Shown: positions 7,522 to 17,213, numbered from the stretch's first letter. The stretch is 64,000 nucleotides of DNA from Collinsella aerofaciens ATCC 25986 (GCF_010509075.1 NZ_CP048433.1:1302001-1366000), one strand, 5' to 3'. Made by a program: numbers and translations. The notes: generated from the letters alone by a model not told the origin.

Positions 7522-8058
7522 CTACCCTCTCCTCTTTTCGCTCGATTCGCTGTTCACGCCATCGTCAGCCTCGTCCTTGCGCCGCAGACGGCCGGCGACT
7601 GTCTCGCGCAGAGCACACCATTTATCTGCCAGGCATACAATCCATGCCTCACGACACGTCGGCGGCACCGGCACCAGCGGAAACATATGCCGCACGATAA
7701 TGTTCCGCTCGCGCGACGTCAGCTCAAAATCTTCCTCCGCACGTGCTAGGGCAAAAAACGGGTGGCGAAAGCCATGCAGCCGATGGCTTGGGTCGGGATC
7801 GTGCCAGTCATAGAGAAAGTAATCGTGCAGCAGGGCCCCGCGCAGCAACGAGGCGCGGTCGACCGAGACACCGACGCGGCCCAGGCGCTCGGCAAAGGAC
7901 AGGCTCGCCCGCGCCACCGAGGTCACATGTGCATAGACCGTCACGTCGCCATGCTGGATAAACTCGCGCGTCAGGTCCAAGCGGCCCGCCTGGGCGAGCT
8001 GGCGGGCGGCATCGTCGACCTCGTGCGCGACTGTCTCGGCACGAACGGCATCGGACAT
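7522..8058 (-). CDS. HD-domain phosphohydrolase
   Basis: A 178-residue protein. The start ATG 8058 follows AAGGAGGCAGC. The central GALLHDYFLYDW supplies the HD dyad, with further histidines in HRLHGFRHPFFAL and VRHMFPL. These are the metal ligands expected of small HD proteins resembling the N-terminal domain of YedJ/RelA-like hydrolases. The substrate is unknown, but nucleotides are usual. It is translationally close-coupled to the CmpB-type membrane protein downstream. Confidence 0.75.
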   Translation of the reverse strand: MSDAVRAETVAHEVDDAARQLAQAGRLDLTREFIQHGDVTVYAHVTSVARASLSFAERLGRVGVSVDRASLLRGALLHDYFLYDWHDPDPSHRLHGFRHPFFALARAEEDFELTSRERNIIVRHMFPLVPVPPTCREAWIVCLADKWCALRETVAGRLRRKDEADDGVNSESSEKRRG

Positions 8059-8146
8059 GCTGCCTCCTTCCAGCGGCTCACGGCGGCAAGCCACGGCCTG
8101 CACGTATTGAAAAAATCATCATCGAATGTATCAGTATGGCATCGGA

Positions 8147-8158
8147 CAAAACGTTTTG
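8147..8158. promoter_or_regulatory. 12-bp palindrome in the HD-gene/dxs divergent region
   Basis: CAAAACGTTTTG is a perfect 12-bp palindrome in the 227-base gap between the divergent HD-domain gene and dxs. Its A/T arms around central CG resemble LacI-family operators. No bound protein can be named. Confidence 0.35.
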
Positions 8159-8285
8159 CCCCACCAGTTGTCGAATTACCGCGCCGCCGTCACATATCAA
8201 ACGCCAAAATGTGCGAGACTGTCTTGTGCAATTGTGTCGGCCGAGGGAGCGCCGGCGCTCGATTCGCATGGAGTAACCCACAACG

Positions 8286-10067
8286 ATGCTGCTTACGCAA
8301 ACGACAACGCCCGAGGACGTCAAGGCTCTCGACCGCGCCGAGCTTCCGCTGCTCTGCGGCGAGATTCGCCACGCCATCCTCGAAAGCTCCGCCGCTGTCG
8401 GCGGACACGTTGCCCCCAACCTAGGCGTCGTTGAGCTCACGGTCGCGCTCCATCGCGTGTTTAACTCCCCCATCGACAAGATTGTCTTTGACGTTTCGCA
8501 CCAGACCTACGCCCACAAGGCGCTGACCGGGCGCGCGTATACCTATATCGATCCGGAACGTTTTGGCGAGGCTTCTGGCTTTGCCAATCCCGACGAGTCC
8601 GAGCACGACCTGTTCGCCATGGGCCACACCTCCACATCGGTGAGCCTGGGCTGCGGCTTGGCACACGCCCGCGATCTGGCGGGCGACAGCTACAACGTCA
8701 TCACCATCATTGGCGACGGCTCGCTTTCGGGCGGCTTGGCGTTTGAGGGCTTCAACAATGCCGCCGAACTCGACAGCAACCTGATCATCATCGTCAACGA
8801 TAACGACCAGTCCATCGCCGAGAACCACGGTGGCCTCTATCGCAATCTGGCCGAGCTGCGCACCAGCAACGGCACCTGTGAGCGCAACGTTTTCCGCGCG
8901 ATGGGACTCGACTACCGTTATTTGGACGCCGGCAACGACGTGTTGGCCCTGGTCGACACGCTGCAGGAACTGCGCAATATCGATCATCCCATCGTGCTGC
9001 ACGTCTCCACCGCCAAGGGCAAGGGCTTTGAGCCGGCCCAGAGCGACCCCGAACGCTGGCACCACGTGGGTCCGTTTGACATGGCGACTGGGCGCAAGCT
9101 TTGCCCGGGCCATCCGAGCGAGCCTGCGCCGCGCACCTATGCCGACATTACGGGCGAGGCGCTCAGCGCCGCCATCGAGCGCGATCCGCAGGTCGTGGGC
9201 ATCACGGCCGCCACACCCTACATCATGGGCTTTACACCCGAGCTTCGCGCTGCCGCCGGCAAACAGTTCGTCGATGTGGGCATTGCCGAGGAGCACGCCG
9301 TGACCTTTGCCACCGCGCTTGCGCGCTCGGGCGCCAAGCCAGTCTTTGGTGTGTACGGCACGTTTTTGCAGCGCGCCTACGACGAGCTGTGGCACGATCT
9401 GTGCCTCAACGACGCCCCGGCAACCATTTTGGTGTTTGGTGCGTCGATCTTTGGCACCACGTCCGAGACGCACCTTTCGTTCTTTGATATTTCCATGCTG
9501 GGCGGTCTTCCCAACATGCACTACTTGGCGCCGGCCTGCATGGAGGAATATCTGTCCATGCTGAGCTGGTCGCTCGACCACCGCGAGCATCCCGTGGCGA
9601 TTCGTGTGCCTGGTATTGGCCTGGTGAGCCGTCCCGACCTTGCGCCTGCCGAAGACACCGACTACAGCACCGTTCGCTACAACGTGGTGCGCCAGGGTCG
9701 CGACGTAGCAGTGCTCGCGCTCGGCGATTTCTTTGAGCTGGGCGAGCGCGTGGCAAACCGTCTGACCGCCGAGTACGGCATCGAGGCCACGCTCGTCAAC
9801 CCGCGCTTTGCAACCGAGCTCAACCGCGAGTTCCTCGACAGCCTTGCCGCCGAGCATCGCGTTGTCGTCACCCTCGAGGACGGCATCTTGGACGGCGGCT
9901 GGGGCGAGCGCGTCGCGTGCTACTTGGCCTGCACGCCAGTGCGCACGCGCACCTTCGGCATCGCCAAGGGCTTCCCCGACCGCTACGACCCCAACGAGCT
10001 GCTCGCGCAGAACGGCATGACGGTCGAGAACATGGCCGCTGAAGCCGTAAGGCTACTCAACGAGTAA
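8286..10067 (+). CDS. dxs: 1-deoxy-D-xylulose-5-phosphate synthase
   Basis: A 593-residue thiamine-diphosphate enzyme that condenses pyruvate with glyceraldehyde 3-phosphate, the first step of the MEP isoprenoid pathway and a feeder for thiamine and pyridoxal. It shows GGHVAPNLGVVELT near residue 40, DVSHQTYAHKALTGR near 70, the ThDP/Mg motif GDGSLSGGLAFEGFNNA at about 143-159, and the transketolase pyrimidine-binding segment VGIAEEHAVTFA. It is somewhat short (about 620 is usual), and the usual DVGHQ and GHSSTSIS motifs appear as DVSHQ and GHTSTSVS, so it is a divergent member. It is monocistronic, with a strong terminator just after the stop. Confidence 0.85.
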   Translation: MLLTQTTTPEDVKALDRAELPLLCGEIRHAILESSAAVGGHVAPNLGVVELTVALHRVFNSPIDKIVFDVSHQTYAHKALTGRAYTYIDPERFGEASGFANPDESEHDLFAMGHTSTSVSLGCGLAHARDLAGDSYNVITIIGDGSLSGGLAFEGFNNAAELDSNLIIIVNDNDQSIAENHGGLYRNLAELRTSNGTCERNVFRAMGLDYRYLDAGNDVLALVDTLQELRNIDHPIVLHVSTAKGKGFEPAQSDPERWHHVGPFDMATGRKLCPGHPSEPAPRTYADITGEALSAAIERDPQVVGITAATPYIMGFTPELRAAAGKQFVDVGIAEEHAVTFATALARSGAKPVFGVYGTFLQRAYDELWHDLCLNDAPATILVFGASIFGTTSETHLSFFDISMLGGLPNMHYLAPACMEEYLSMLSWSLDHREHPVAIRVPGIGLVSRPDLAPAEDTDYSTVRYNVVRQGRDVAVLALGDFFELGERVANRLTAEYGIEATLVNPRFATELNREFLDSLAAEHRVVVTLEDGILDGGWGERVACYLACTPVRTRTFGIAKGFPDRYDPNELLAQNGMTVENMAAEAVRLLNE

Positions 10068-10068
10068 G

Positions 10069-10107
10069 AAAAACCTCCGCAAGGAAAGCACCCCTGCGGA
10101 GGTTTTT
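10069..10107 (+). terminator. rho-independent terminator of dxs
   Basis: A perfect 13-bp stem AAAAACCTCCGCA (10069-10081) / TGCGGAGGTTTTT (10095-10107) two bases past the dxs stop, ending in a T run. Confidence 0.92.
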
Positions 10108-10125
10108 GCTTTCGCGACGCGATTA

Positions 10126-10343
10126 TCTCGATCCGTAACATCTATGGCCCGAATTCTCGTCTAACTGTTACAGATCGAGACAAGACGTCTTAGTCCCCGA
10201 CCTTTGTCTCAATCTGTAACAGATAGAGACCTTTTGCCCGTCCAGATGTTACAGATCGAGACATTCAAATCCCCCTGAAGAGAAAATCTCAATCTGTAAC
10301 AGTTACTCGGCAAAAACGGCTGCAGATGTTACAGATTGAGACA
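10126..10343. repeat. six-copy alternating array of a 17-mer
   Basis: The unit is TGTTACAGATYGAGACA. Copies are at 10126-10141 (minus, degenerate), 10166-10182 (plus), 10205-10221 (minus), 10247-10263 (plus), 10287-10301 (minus) and 10327-10343 (plus). Orientation strictly alternates and centres are 39-42 bp apart, with unrelated 22-25-bp intervals between. Neighbouring copies could pair as hairpins. It fills the dxs-to-ABC-importer gap between the dxs terminator and the importer promoter. Confidence 0.85.
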
Positions 10344-10389
10344 AAGCAGCAAGGCATGCCACCGCATCGGCCAGAACCACCACAAAGGT

Positions 10390-10410
10390 GCCTGTCCCTT
10401 TTTGGTAGGT
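10390..10410. repeat. partial copy of the CCTGTCCCTTTTTGG repeat
   Basis: GCCTGTCCCTTTTTGGTAGG matches one half of the palindromic repeat seen at 20243, 21451, 29402 and 61255. The opposite arm is lost. Confidence 0.6.
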
Positions 10411-10452
10411 AGAATTACCCATAAGGTAAGTATGTTTCTGAGTTATTTCGTG

Positions 10453-10482
10453 TTGACCCATTTGAGCGCGATAGGGTATAAC
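10453..10482 (+). promoter_or_regulatory. sigma-70-type promoter of the amino-acid ABC operon
   Basis: -35 TTGACC (10453-10458), 18-base spacer, -10 TATAAC (10477-10482), about 40 bases before the start of the binding-protein gene. Confidence 0.65.
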
Positions 10483-10525
10483 TCTACTCAACCGCTAGGG
10501 ATTTTATTGAGAAAGGTGTTCTACC

Positions 10526-11521
10526 ATGAGCAAGAACCTCTCCCAGCAGGTCGTTCTCGACCGCCGCGGCTTTGTCGCCGCTACCTTCGCAACCGTCGCC
10601 GGCCTTGGTCTTGCCGGCTGCTCCGACACCAGCGCCGAGGCCGACAAGGGTTCCGCCGCCGGCTCCTCCAAGGGCTCCGAGGATACCGAGGTTTCCGCTA
10701 CGCTCGATGCCAAGGCATTCGACAAGCTCGTCGACGACGGCCCCAAGGCCGATGACGACGCCATCGCCGCCAGCACCTGGGCCACGGCCGTCAAGGACGC
10801 CGGCGTCTTTAAGATCGGTGGCGTTCAGACCTCCACGCTCTTCTCCCTCCTCAACGAGAAAGACGGTCAGACCCGCGGCTTCGATGCCGGTATCGCACAG
10901 CTCCTGTCCAACTACATTCTGGGCGAGAACAAGGTCGAGATCACCCAGGTGACCTCGGACACGCGCGAGTCCGTCCTGCAGAACGGCCAGGTCGACGCCG
11001 TCTTTGCCACCTACACCATCACCGACGAGCGCAAGAAGCTTGTCTCCTTTGCCGGTCCCTATTACTACACGCAGCAGGCCATCCTGGTGCTCGCCGATAA
11101 CGACGACATCAAGAGCGTCGACGACCTGGTCGACAAGAACGTCGCCGTCCAGTCCGGCTCCAACGGCCCTGCCATCCTGGAGGAGTTCGCCCCCAAGGCC
11201 AGCCAGCAGGAGTTCAAGACCGACGAGGAGGCCCGCCAGGCACTCCAGCAGGGCCGCGTTGACGCCTACGTCATCGATAACAACATGCAGCAGAGCGCCC
11301 TGGTCCGCGAGCCCGGTAAGTACAAGATCGCCGGCAAGCCCTTCGGCAGCAAGGAGCCCTATGGCATCGGCCTGCCGCTCGATTCCGACGGCGTCGCCTT
11401 TGTCAACGACTTCCTTAAGAAGATCGAGGACGACGGCACCTGGACTGAGCTGTGGCAGATCTGCATCGGCGACCGTACGGGCGACACCAATGTTCCCGAG
11501 CTGCCCGAGATCGGCGCCTAG
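10526..11521 (+). CDS. amino-acid ABC transporter, substrate-binding lipoprotein
   Basis: A 331-residue family 3 solute-binding protein. The N-terminus has a twin-arginine-like DRRGFVA and a lipobox LAGC with Cys32 as the lipidated residue, followed by a Ser/Ala/Gly-rich linker. The binding domain follows the GluB/GlnH pattern: GFDAGIAQLL, then ITDERKKLVSFAGPYYYTQQAILV, then a second lobe with a VDDLVDKNVAVQSGSNG-type segment. The likely ligands are glutamate or other polar amino acids. It is the first gene of a four-gene import operon, and a hairpin after it probably sets its higher expression. Confidence 0.9.
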   Translation: MSKNLSQQVVLDRRGFVAATFATVAGLGLAGCSDTSAEADKGSAAGSSKGSEDTEVSATLDAKAFDKLVDDGPKADDDAIAASTWATAVKDAGVFKIGGVQTSTLFSLLNEKDGQTRGFDAGIAQLLSNYILGENKVEITQVTSDTRESVLQNGQVDAVFATYTITDERKKLVSFAGPYYYTQQAILVLADNDDIKSVDDLVDKNVAVQSGSNGPAILEEFAPKASQQEFKTDEEARQALQQGRVDAYVIDNNMQQSALVREPGKYKIAGKPFGSKEPYGIGLPLDSDGVAFVNDFLKKIEDDGTWTELWQICIGDRTGDTNVPELPEIGA

Positions 11522-11609
11522 TCAGCGAGCCTGGTAACGGCCGCAACGAAACCATACGGAAACGCACGATGCGCTTTATTGCGGTAAACTGTTTCCTCAC
11601 TGAGTTGTC

Positions 11610-11638
11610 GGGGCTTCCGTACACACGGGAGCCCCTTT
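11610..11638 (+). terminator. partial terminator between binding protein and permease genes
   Basis: GGGGCTTCCGT / ACGGGAGCCCC around a 4-base loop, followed by TTTCC. Such internal hairpins let the binding protein be made in excess over the membrane subunits. Confidence 0.6.
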
Positions 11639-11659
11639 CCTTATCGGCGGGAGGTCCGC

Positions 11660-12319
11660 ATGAGTCTCTCCGAACTCTGGTCGCTCTATGGCCAGAACTA
11701 TATCGACGCGCTGCTAGCAACCTGGGGCATGACGCTTGAGTCGTTTGCCATCGCCATGGTACTGGCCGTCGCCGTCACCGTGATGCGCGTGTCGCCGCTC
11801 AAGCCACTGCGCGTCTTTGGCGACCTGTATGTCCAGGTCTTCCGTAACATCCCCGGCATCGCGCTGCTCATCATCGTCGTCTATGCGCTGCCGCCGCTCA
11901 AGGTCGTTCTGCCCTACCGCACCTGCGTTATCGTCGCCACGGTCCTTTTGGGCTCGGCCTTTGGCTCTGAGAACTTCATGAGTGGCATCAACACCGTCGG
12001 CGTCGGTCAGGTCGAAGCCGCCCGCTCGCTGGGCATGAGCTTTAATCGCATCCTCGCCAAGATCGTGATTCCGCAGGCACTGCGCTCGAGCGTATTGCCC
12101 ATGACCAACCTCTTTATCGCCGTCATGCTCACCACCGCGCTCGGCAGTCAGGTGCCGCTTAAACCGCAGGAGCTCACCGGCGTGGTGAGCTATATCAACA
12201 CGCGCTCACTTGGCGGCGTCGCCGCGTTCTTTATCTCGGCGCTCGGCTACCTGGGCACGGCCTTTGTGGTGAGCCACATCGGCAACTATATCGATAAGAA
12301 GGTGAGGATCCTCCGATGA
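11660..12319 (+). CDS. amino-acid ABC transporter permease (first subunit)
   Basis: A 219-residue permease of the His/Glu/Gln type with about five spans. The EAA loop that docks with the ATPase reads VEAARSLGMSFNRILAKIVIPQAL. The start follows GGGAGGTCCGC. Its stop overlaps the start of the next permease (ATGA). By order (binding protein, permease, permease, ATPase) it would be the GluC-like subunit. Confidence 0.9.
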   Translation: MSLSELWSLYGQNYIDALLATWGMTLESFAIAMVLAVAVTVMRVSPLKPLRVFGDLYVQVFRNIPGIALLIIVVYALPPLKVVLPYRTCVIVATVLLGSAFGSENFMSGINTVGVGQVEAARSLGMSFNRILAKIVIPQALRSSVLPMTNLFIAVMLTTALGSQVPLKPQELTGVVSYINTRSLGGVAAFFISALGYLGTAFVVSHIGNYIDKKVRILR

Positions 12320-13149
12320 GCAAGCATTCCTCCCCTGCGCTTACCATGCGCGATGCGCTCTACGAGGCTCCCGGCCCCAAGATGCGCGCCAAGATTCGCA
12401 TCGGCACCGCCATCTCGCTTGTTGCCGTGGCCGCACTCGCCGTCCTGGTACTGCAGCGCTTTTATGTGACCGGTCAGCTTTCGGTCCACTACTGGTATTT
12501 CTTTACGCACCTCACCACCTGGAAGTTCTTGCTTGCCGGCTTTGAGGGCACCGTTAAAGTCGCACTCACCGCTGGCGCCATCGCGCTGGTGCTGGGCTTA
12601 GCCCTTATGCTCGGCCGCACCAGCGACATTAAGCCACTGCAACTGGTCTGCCGTGTGCTCACCGATTTCTTCCGCGGCGTGCCGAGCCTGCTGTTCATCT
12701 ACTTCTTCTTTTTGGTGCTGCCCCAGTACAAGATCGCGCTGCCGTCGTTTTGGATGCTCACGCTCCCCGTCGCACTCGCTGCAGCCGGCGTACTCGCCGA
12801 GATCTTCCGCGCCGGCGTCAACGCCGTGCCGCGCGGGCAGGTCGAGGCGGCCCAGGCGCTCGGTCTCTCCAAGGCCAAAATCACCTTTAAAATCGTGTTG
12901 CCGCAGGCTATTCGGTTTATCATTCCGTCCTTGATTTCACAGCTTGTGGTCGTAGTCAAAGACACCACCGTCGCCTATGTGGTGAGCTATCCCGACCTGA
13001 TGCAAAATGCCCGCGTGCTCATTACCAACTACGACGCCCTCGTGTCGGTCTACCTGGTTATCGCGGTCATCTACATCCTCATCAACGTCGCGATCAACAA
13101 GGCCGCTGTCTACGTTTCGCACAAGACCGGCGCGACCATCATCCGCTAA
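12316..13149 (+). CDS. amino-acid ABC transporter permease (second subunit)
   Basis: A 277-residue permease, longer than its partner because of a cytoplasmic N-terminal extension of about 35 residues before the first span. The EAA loop is VEAAQALGLSKAKITFKIVLPQAI. It starts inside the stop of the preceding gene, indicating coupled translation and a heterodimeric channel, like GluD. Confidence 0.9.
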   Translation: MSKHSSPALTMRDALYEAPGPKMRAKIRIGTAISLVAVAALAVLVLQRFYVTGQLSVHYWYFFTHLTTWKFLLAGFEGTVKVALTAGAIALVLGLALMLGRTSDIKPLQLVCRVLTDFFRGVPSLLFIYFFFLVLPQYKIALPSFWMLTLPVALAAAGVLAEIFRAGVNAVPRGQVEAAQALGLSKAKITFKIVLPQAIRFIIPSLISQLVVVVKDTTVAYVVSYPDLMQNARVLITNYDALVSVYLVIAVIYILINVAINKAAVYVSHKTGATIIR

Positions 13150-13185
13150 CGCTTTACCATTTCGAGTCATAAGGAGCCGAGCACC

Positions 13186-13950
<765 letters not shown>

Positions 13951-14037
13951 CCCAATTGCCACGCGGGCAAATTCATCAGTAACGTTTGCTCCGCGCCACC
14001 CCTGTGCCATGTCCACCCGGATTCGAAAGCTACGCCC

Positions 14038-14847
14038 ATGATCGGAACCCGCACCTCATCGTCCTACACTCCGCACGTCGACGTCGATCCCGCCGACCGT
14101 CCGCTCATCCTGGTCGCACCACGCTGGGAAGAAGCGAAACCCTATTTGAGCGAGACGCTCTCCCCCAACGAGGAGATTGCGAGCGTCTTTGTCGATGCCA
14201 TCCTTGCCGCCGGCGGCCTGCCGCTGCAGATGTCCATCACCGAGGACATTGAGGTCATCCGTCATTACGTCGATATCGCCGACGGCATCGCCATTCCCGG
14301 CGGCCCCGATGTCAATCCCAAGCGCTGGGGCGATGATCGACCCTACGACCCCACCCTCTGCTGCGAGATCCGCGATAGCTTTGAGTTTAAGCTGGTCGGC
14401 GAGGTGCTCCGCGCCAAAAAGCCACTCTTTACCACCTGCCGCGGCACGCAGTTGCTCAATGTCGCCACTGGCGGCACCCTGTGCATGGACGTGCCGAGCC
14501 TGGGTGCGCGCGAGGGTCGCACGCAGTGGCGTCACACCCACGTGCTCAACGATCCCGTGCACCCCGTCGAGGTCGTGCCGGGCTCGCTGCTGGAACGCAC
14601 GGTTGGCGGGCACAGGCTAATCCAGACCAACTCCGCACACCACTGCTGCGTCGACCGTCTGGGTAAAAGCACGCGCTTGGTCGCCAAAGCAACCGACGGC
14701 GTTCCCGAGTGCATCGAAGTCGAAGGCCAGCCGTTCTGTCTGGGCGTGCAATGGCACCCTGAGTACACGTGGAAGACACTCGAGACCGACTTTAACCTGT
14801 GGAAGTCGTTTGTCGAGGCAGCGGCCAAGGTTAAGCAGGCTCGCTAG
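14038..14847 (+). CDS. gamma-glutamyl-gamma-aminobutyrate hydrolase-like peptidase C26
   Basis: A 269-residue class I glutamine amidotransferase fold. The nucleophile elbow is TTCRGTQLLNV with the catalytic Cys, and the His-Glu pair is in GVQWHPEYTW near the end. GGPDVNPKRWGDD is the usual strand of the PuuD/YvdE group that cleaves gamma-glutamyl bonds. Its place directly after a glutamate-type importer suggests work on imported gamma-glutamyl compounds. The start has no good ribosome site, but in-frame stops exclude a longer start nearby. Confidence 0.8.
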   Translation: MIGTRTSSSYTPHVDVDPADRPLILVAPRWEEAKPYLSETLSPNEEIASVFVDAILAAGGLPLQMSITEDIEVIRHYVDIADGIAIPGGPDVNPKRWGDDRPYDPTLCCEIRDSFEFKLVGEVLRAKKPLFTTCRGTQLLNVATGGTLCMDVPSLGAREGRTQWRHTHVLNDPVHPVEVVPGSLLERTVGGHRLIQTNSAHHCCVDRLGKSTRLVAKATDGVPECIEVEGQPFCLGVQWHPEYTWKTLETDFNLWKSFVEAAAKVKQAR

Positions 14848-14868
14848 TTCGCGAGCCACACAACAGAT

Positions 14869-14912
14869 AAGGGCGCCCCGCCGGCCACATGGTCCGACGG
14901 GGTGCCCTTTTG
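14869..14912 (+). terminator. terminator after the C26 peptidase gene
   Basis: AAGGGCGCCCCG pairs with CGGGGTGCCCTT, followed by TTTTGCC. Confidence 0.8.
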
Positions 14913-14952
14913 CCTATACGCGGCAGGCACACAGCCCAAGGCTCACAACCTC

Positions 14953-15309
14953 TTACTCGCCCGCCTCGCGCAGAGCCGACATCGTAGCCGCATATTGCTG
15001 CTGCAACGCATGCATTCCCTCGCGAGCGCCGTCAACGGCATCGGCGCCACGCAGCGCTTCGGTTACCACGACCGCAGGCTCGTACAGATTATCGAATCCC
15101 AGGTTCTGACTCACGCCCTTGAGCGTATGCGCTGCCATAAACGCACCTTCGGCGTCTCCCGCCGCCATGGCGGCCTCCAGCTTGTCCATACTCTCGTCAT
15201 CCAAAAACTTGAGGGCAAAGCGGGCAAGCATTTCCCCGCCCATCAGCCGAGCGCACGCGTCATCATAATTAGCGCCGATCTTCTCATACGCCTCACGCAT
15301 GGAAATCAT
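14953..15309 (-). CDS. Hpt-domain phosphotransfer protein
   Basis: A 118-residue, all-helical protein. HTLKGVSQNLGF carries the phospho-accepting histidine with the Lys-Gly that follows it in Hpt domains. AAGGAGT lies ten bases before ATG 15309. The gene directly follows, on the same strand, a multidomain protein with a receiver domain, its likely phosphorelay partner. No kinase gene is adjacent. Confidence 0.85.
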   Translation of the reverse strand: MISMREAYEKIGANYDDACARLMGGEMLARFALKFLDDESMDKLEAAMAAGDAEGAFMAAHTLKGVSQNLGFDNLYEPAVVVTEALRGADAVDGAREGMHALQQQYAATMSALREAGE

Positions 15310-15332
15310 GGATTAAAACTCCTTTGGTCAAA

Positions 15333-17213
15333 CTAAATCGTGGGAAACGCGACAACGTCGGCGGGGCGTGCCAACGTCTCGGCAATACGGTCTTGCACCT
15401 CGAGCAGACAGTCGAGCAACAGCGGGTTAAACTCACCGCACTTACCGTCCAAGATCATCTGGATAGCCTCCTTGTGCGGAATAGCGTCCTTGTACACACG
15501 CACGCTCGTCAGAGCATCGTACACGTCGGCCACCGAGACCACCTGCGCGGCAATGGGAATATCGTCGCCCTTAAGGCCATCGGGATAGCCCTTGCCGTCC
15601 CAGCGCTCATGGTGCCAACGCGCAATCTGGTACGCATATTCCATAAGCGCATTGCCGACGTGATGGCGACCCAGCTCAAGCAACATGTCGGCGCCGATCG
15701 TGGTATGCGTCTTCATAATCTCGAACTCCTCGGACGTAAGGCGTCCGGGTTTGTTGAGAATCGCATCGTCAATCGACATCTTGCCGATATCGTGCAGCGC
15801 CGAAGCCAGGGCAATCGTAGAGCGTTCCTCATTGTCAAGGGAGATCGTGTCGCTACGCTGGACCAGACAGTCAAGCAGCAGCTCGGTCAGCTTCTCGATG
15901 CTCGTAACGTGCCTGCCGCTCTCGCCGTTGCGAAGCTCCATGACGCCGGCCATGATGTCGATGAGCATGCGACTGTTCTTGACGCGCTCGTTGTACTGCT
16001 GGGACAGCAGGCTCGTCAGGCGGCGCTGTTTGGCGTATAGGCGGATGGTGTTGCTTACACGGCGGCGCACGACACGGGAGTCAAACGGGCGGTTGATATA
16101 GTCCGAGGCGCCCAGCTCGTACGCGCGCAGAACCATATCATCGGAATCTTCGCTCGAAATCATGATGAAAGGCAGATTGTCGATACCCGATCGGCGCGAC
16201 AGATCGGCCAGCACCTCAAAGCCGCTTATGCCCGGCATGACAATATCCAGCAGCACGAGCGACAACTCATCGCCATAGCGGTCGACCATGTCGAGCGCCG
16301 TACGACCGTTGTCGGCCTCGAGGATGCAATACTCGTCCTTGAGCATCTCGTTGAGAATGGCTCGGTTCATCTCGGAGTCATCGACAATAAGCACCAAAGG
16401 CTTTTCGCTTTGGAAGGCTTCGATGGAATCGGCATCGGTCACGACCGTACCGGCTTTTGCCTTAGCGCGGCTCAATAACTGGACAGCGCGGCCAACTCCT
16501 TCATCGACCGTCTCGCCATGAATGCGAACACCGCCAACACATGCCGTCAAGCTCACGTACTCATGGCCCGGAACAATCGTGGCATGAACGGCATCGGACA
16601 CCTGATGCAGGCGACGGGTGAAGTCATCGGAGGGAATATTGGGCATGACGACCACAAACTTGTCGCAGCCATAGCGTACAAGCTCGTCAGTCGAACGAAT
16701 TCCGCTGCGTATGGCTGTCGCCACAGCACCGAGCGCAAGGTCGCCGGCATGACGGCCACACGTATCGTTGAAGACCCTAAAATCATCAAGGTCGATCACC
16801 GCAACGCCGGCATTCATGCGGGCGCTACGGAGCTTTTCCTCGTAATATCGGCGATTGCGCACACTCGTCAGCACGTCGGTGTAGACGAGGTCCTCTTCTG
16901 CAGCCTCTTGCTCATCGATCGGACGCACCATCAGCAGGACGTGAGGCTCGCCCTCGACCTTCAGAGGGCGCAGGCGAGCGCGGTACTCGGTACCATCATT
17001 GAGCAGCTGCTCCGATACATCATCGGAACCTGCCAAGGCCTCAAGACTCGACTGACGCAGACAAGGGCAGCGATCGCCGGCGAGCAAGCAGTTAGGCTCG
17101 CTCTTAATCTGATCGGCCGACAACAAACGCACCACGGGGTAGGTCTTCGCGACGCGGGCGACCTCGGCGGCAGCCTCCTCGTCGGTTAGATTGACCTCGT
17201 GATTATTGAGCAT
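15333..17213 (-). CDS. GGDEF-REC-HD-GYP signalling protein
   Basis: A 626-residue protein. Residues ~1-105 are an unassigned sensory region with a CPCLRQ cysteine pair. A GGDEF domain spans ~110-255, but its active-site motif is GCDKF (182-186) rather than GGDEF, so cyclase activity is doubtful. A receiver domain spans ~273-390 with the VDD pair, phospho-acceptor Asp near 323 (VLLDIVMPG) and an Arg where the conserved switch Lys usually lies (NRPF). An HD-GYP phosphodiesterase domain spans ~410-610 with intact HDIGK (474-478) and HHERWDGKGYP (534-544). It probably hydrolyses cyclic-di-GMP under control of phosphorylation, with the Hpt protein downstream (23-base gap). Confidence 0.88.
   Translation of the reverse strand: MLNNHEVNLTDEEAAAEVARVAKTYPVVRLLSADQIKSEPNCLLAGDRCPCLRQSSLEALAGSDDVSEQLLNDGTEYRARLRPLKVEGEPHVLLMVRPIDEQEAAEEDLVYTDVLTSVRNRRYYEEKLRSARMNAGVAVIDLDDFRVFNDTCGRHAGDLALGAVATAIRSGIRSTDELVRYGCDKFVVVMPNIPSDDFTRRLHQVSDAVHATIVPGHEYVSLTACVGGVRIHGETVDEGVGRAVQLLSRAKAKAGTVVTDADSIEAFQSEKPLVLIVDDSEMNRAILNEMLKDEYCILEADNGRTALDMVDRYGDELSLVLLDIVMPGISGFEVLADLSRRSGIDNLPFIMISSEDSDDMVLRAYELGASDYINRPFDSRVVRRRVSNTIRLYAKQRRLTSLLSQQYNERVKNSRMLIDIMAGVMELRNGESGRHVTSIEKLTELLLDCLVQRSDTISLDNEERSTIALASALHDIGKMSIDDAILNKPGRLTSEEFEIMKTHTTIGADMLLELGRHHVGNALMEYAYQIARWHHERWDGKGYPDGLKGDDIPIAAQVVSVADVYDALTSVRVYKDAIPHKEAIQMILDGKCGEFNPLLLDCLLEVQDRIAETLARPADVVAFPTI

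Noticed and set aside
8421-9857. 478-residue antisense open frame over dxs, and similar long frames over asd, pflB, kdgT and the ABC exporter
   Set aside because: They are shadows of high-GC coding frames. Composition is skewed (Ala/Arg/Gly/His/Val) and they lack ribosome sites and domains, while the sense frames match known families throughout.
10126-10343. CRISPR array
   Set aside because: Repeats are only 17 bp, alternate in orientation, and there are no cas genes or leader; a CRISPR keeps one repeat direction.
15333-17213. Active diguanylate cyclase
   Set aside because: The A-site is GCDKF rather than GGDEF/GGEEF, so only the phosphodiesterase domain is likely to be active.
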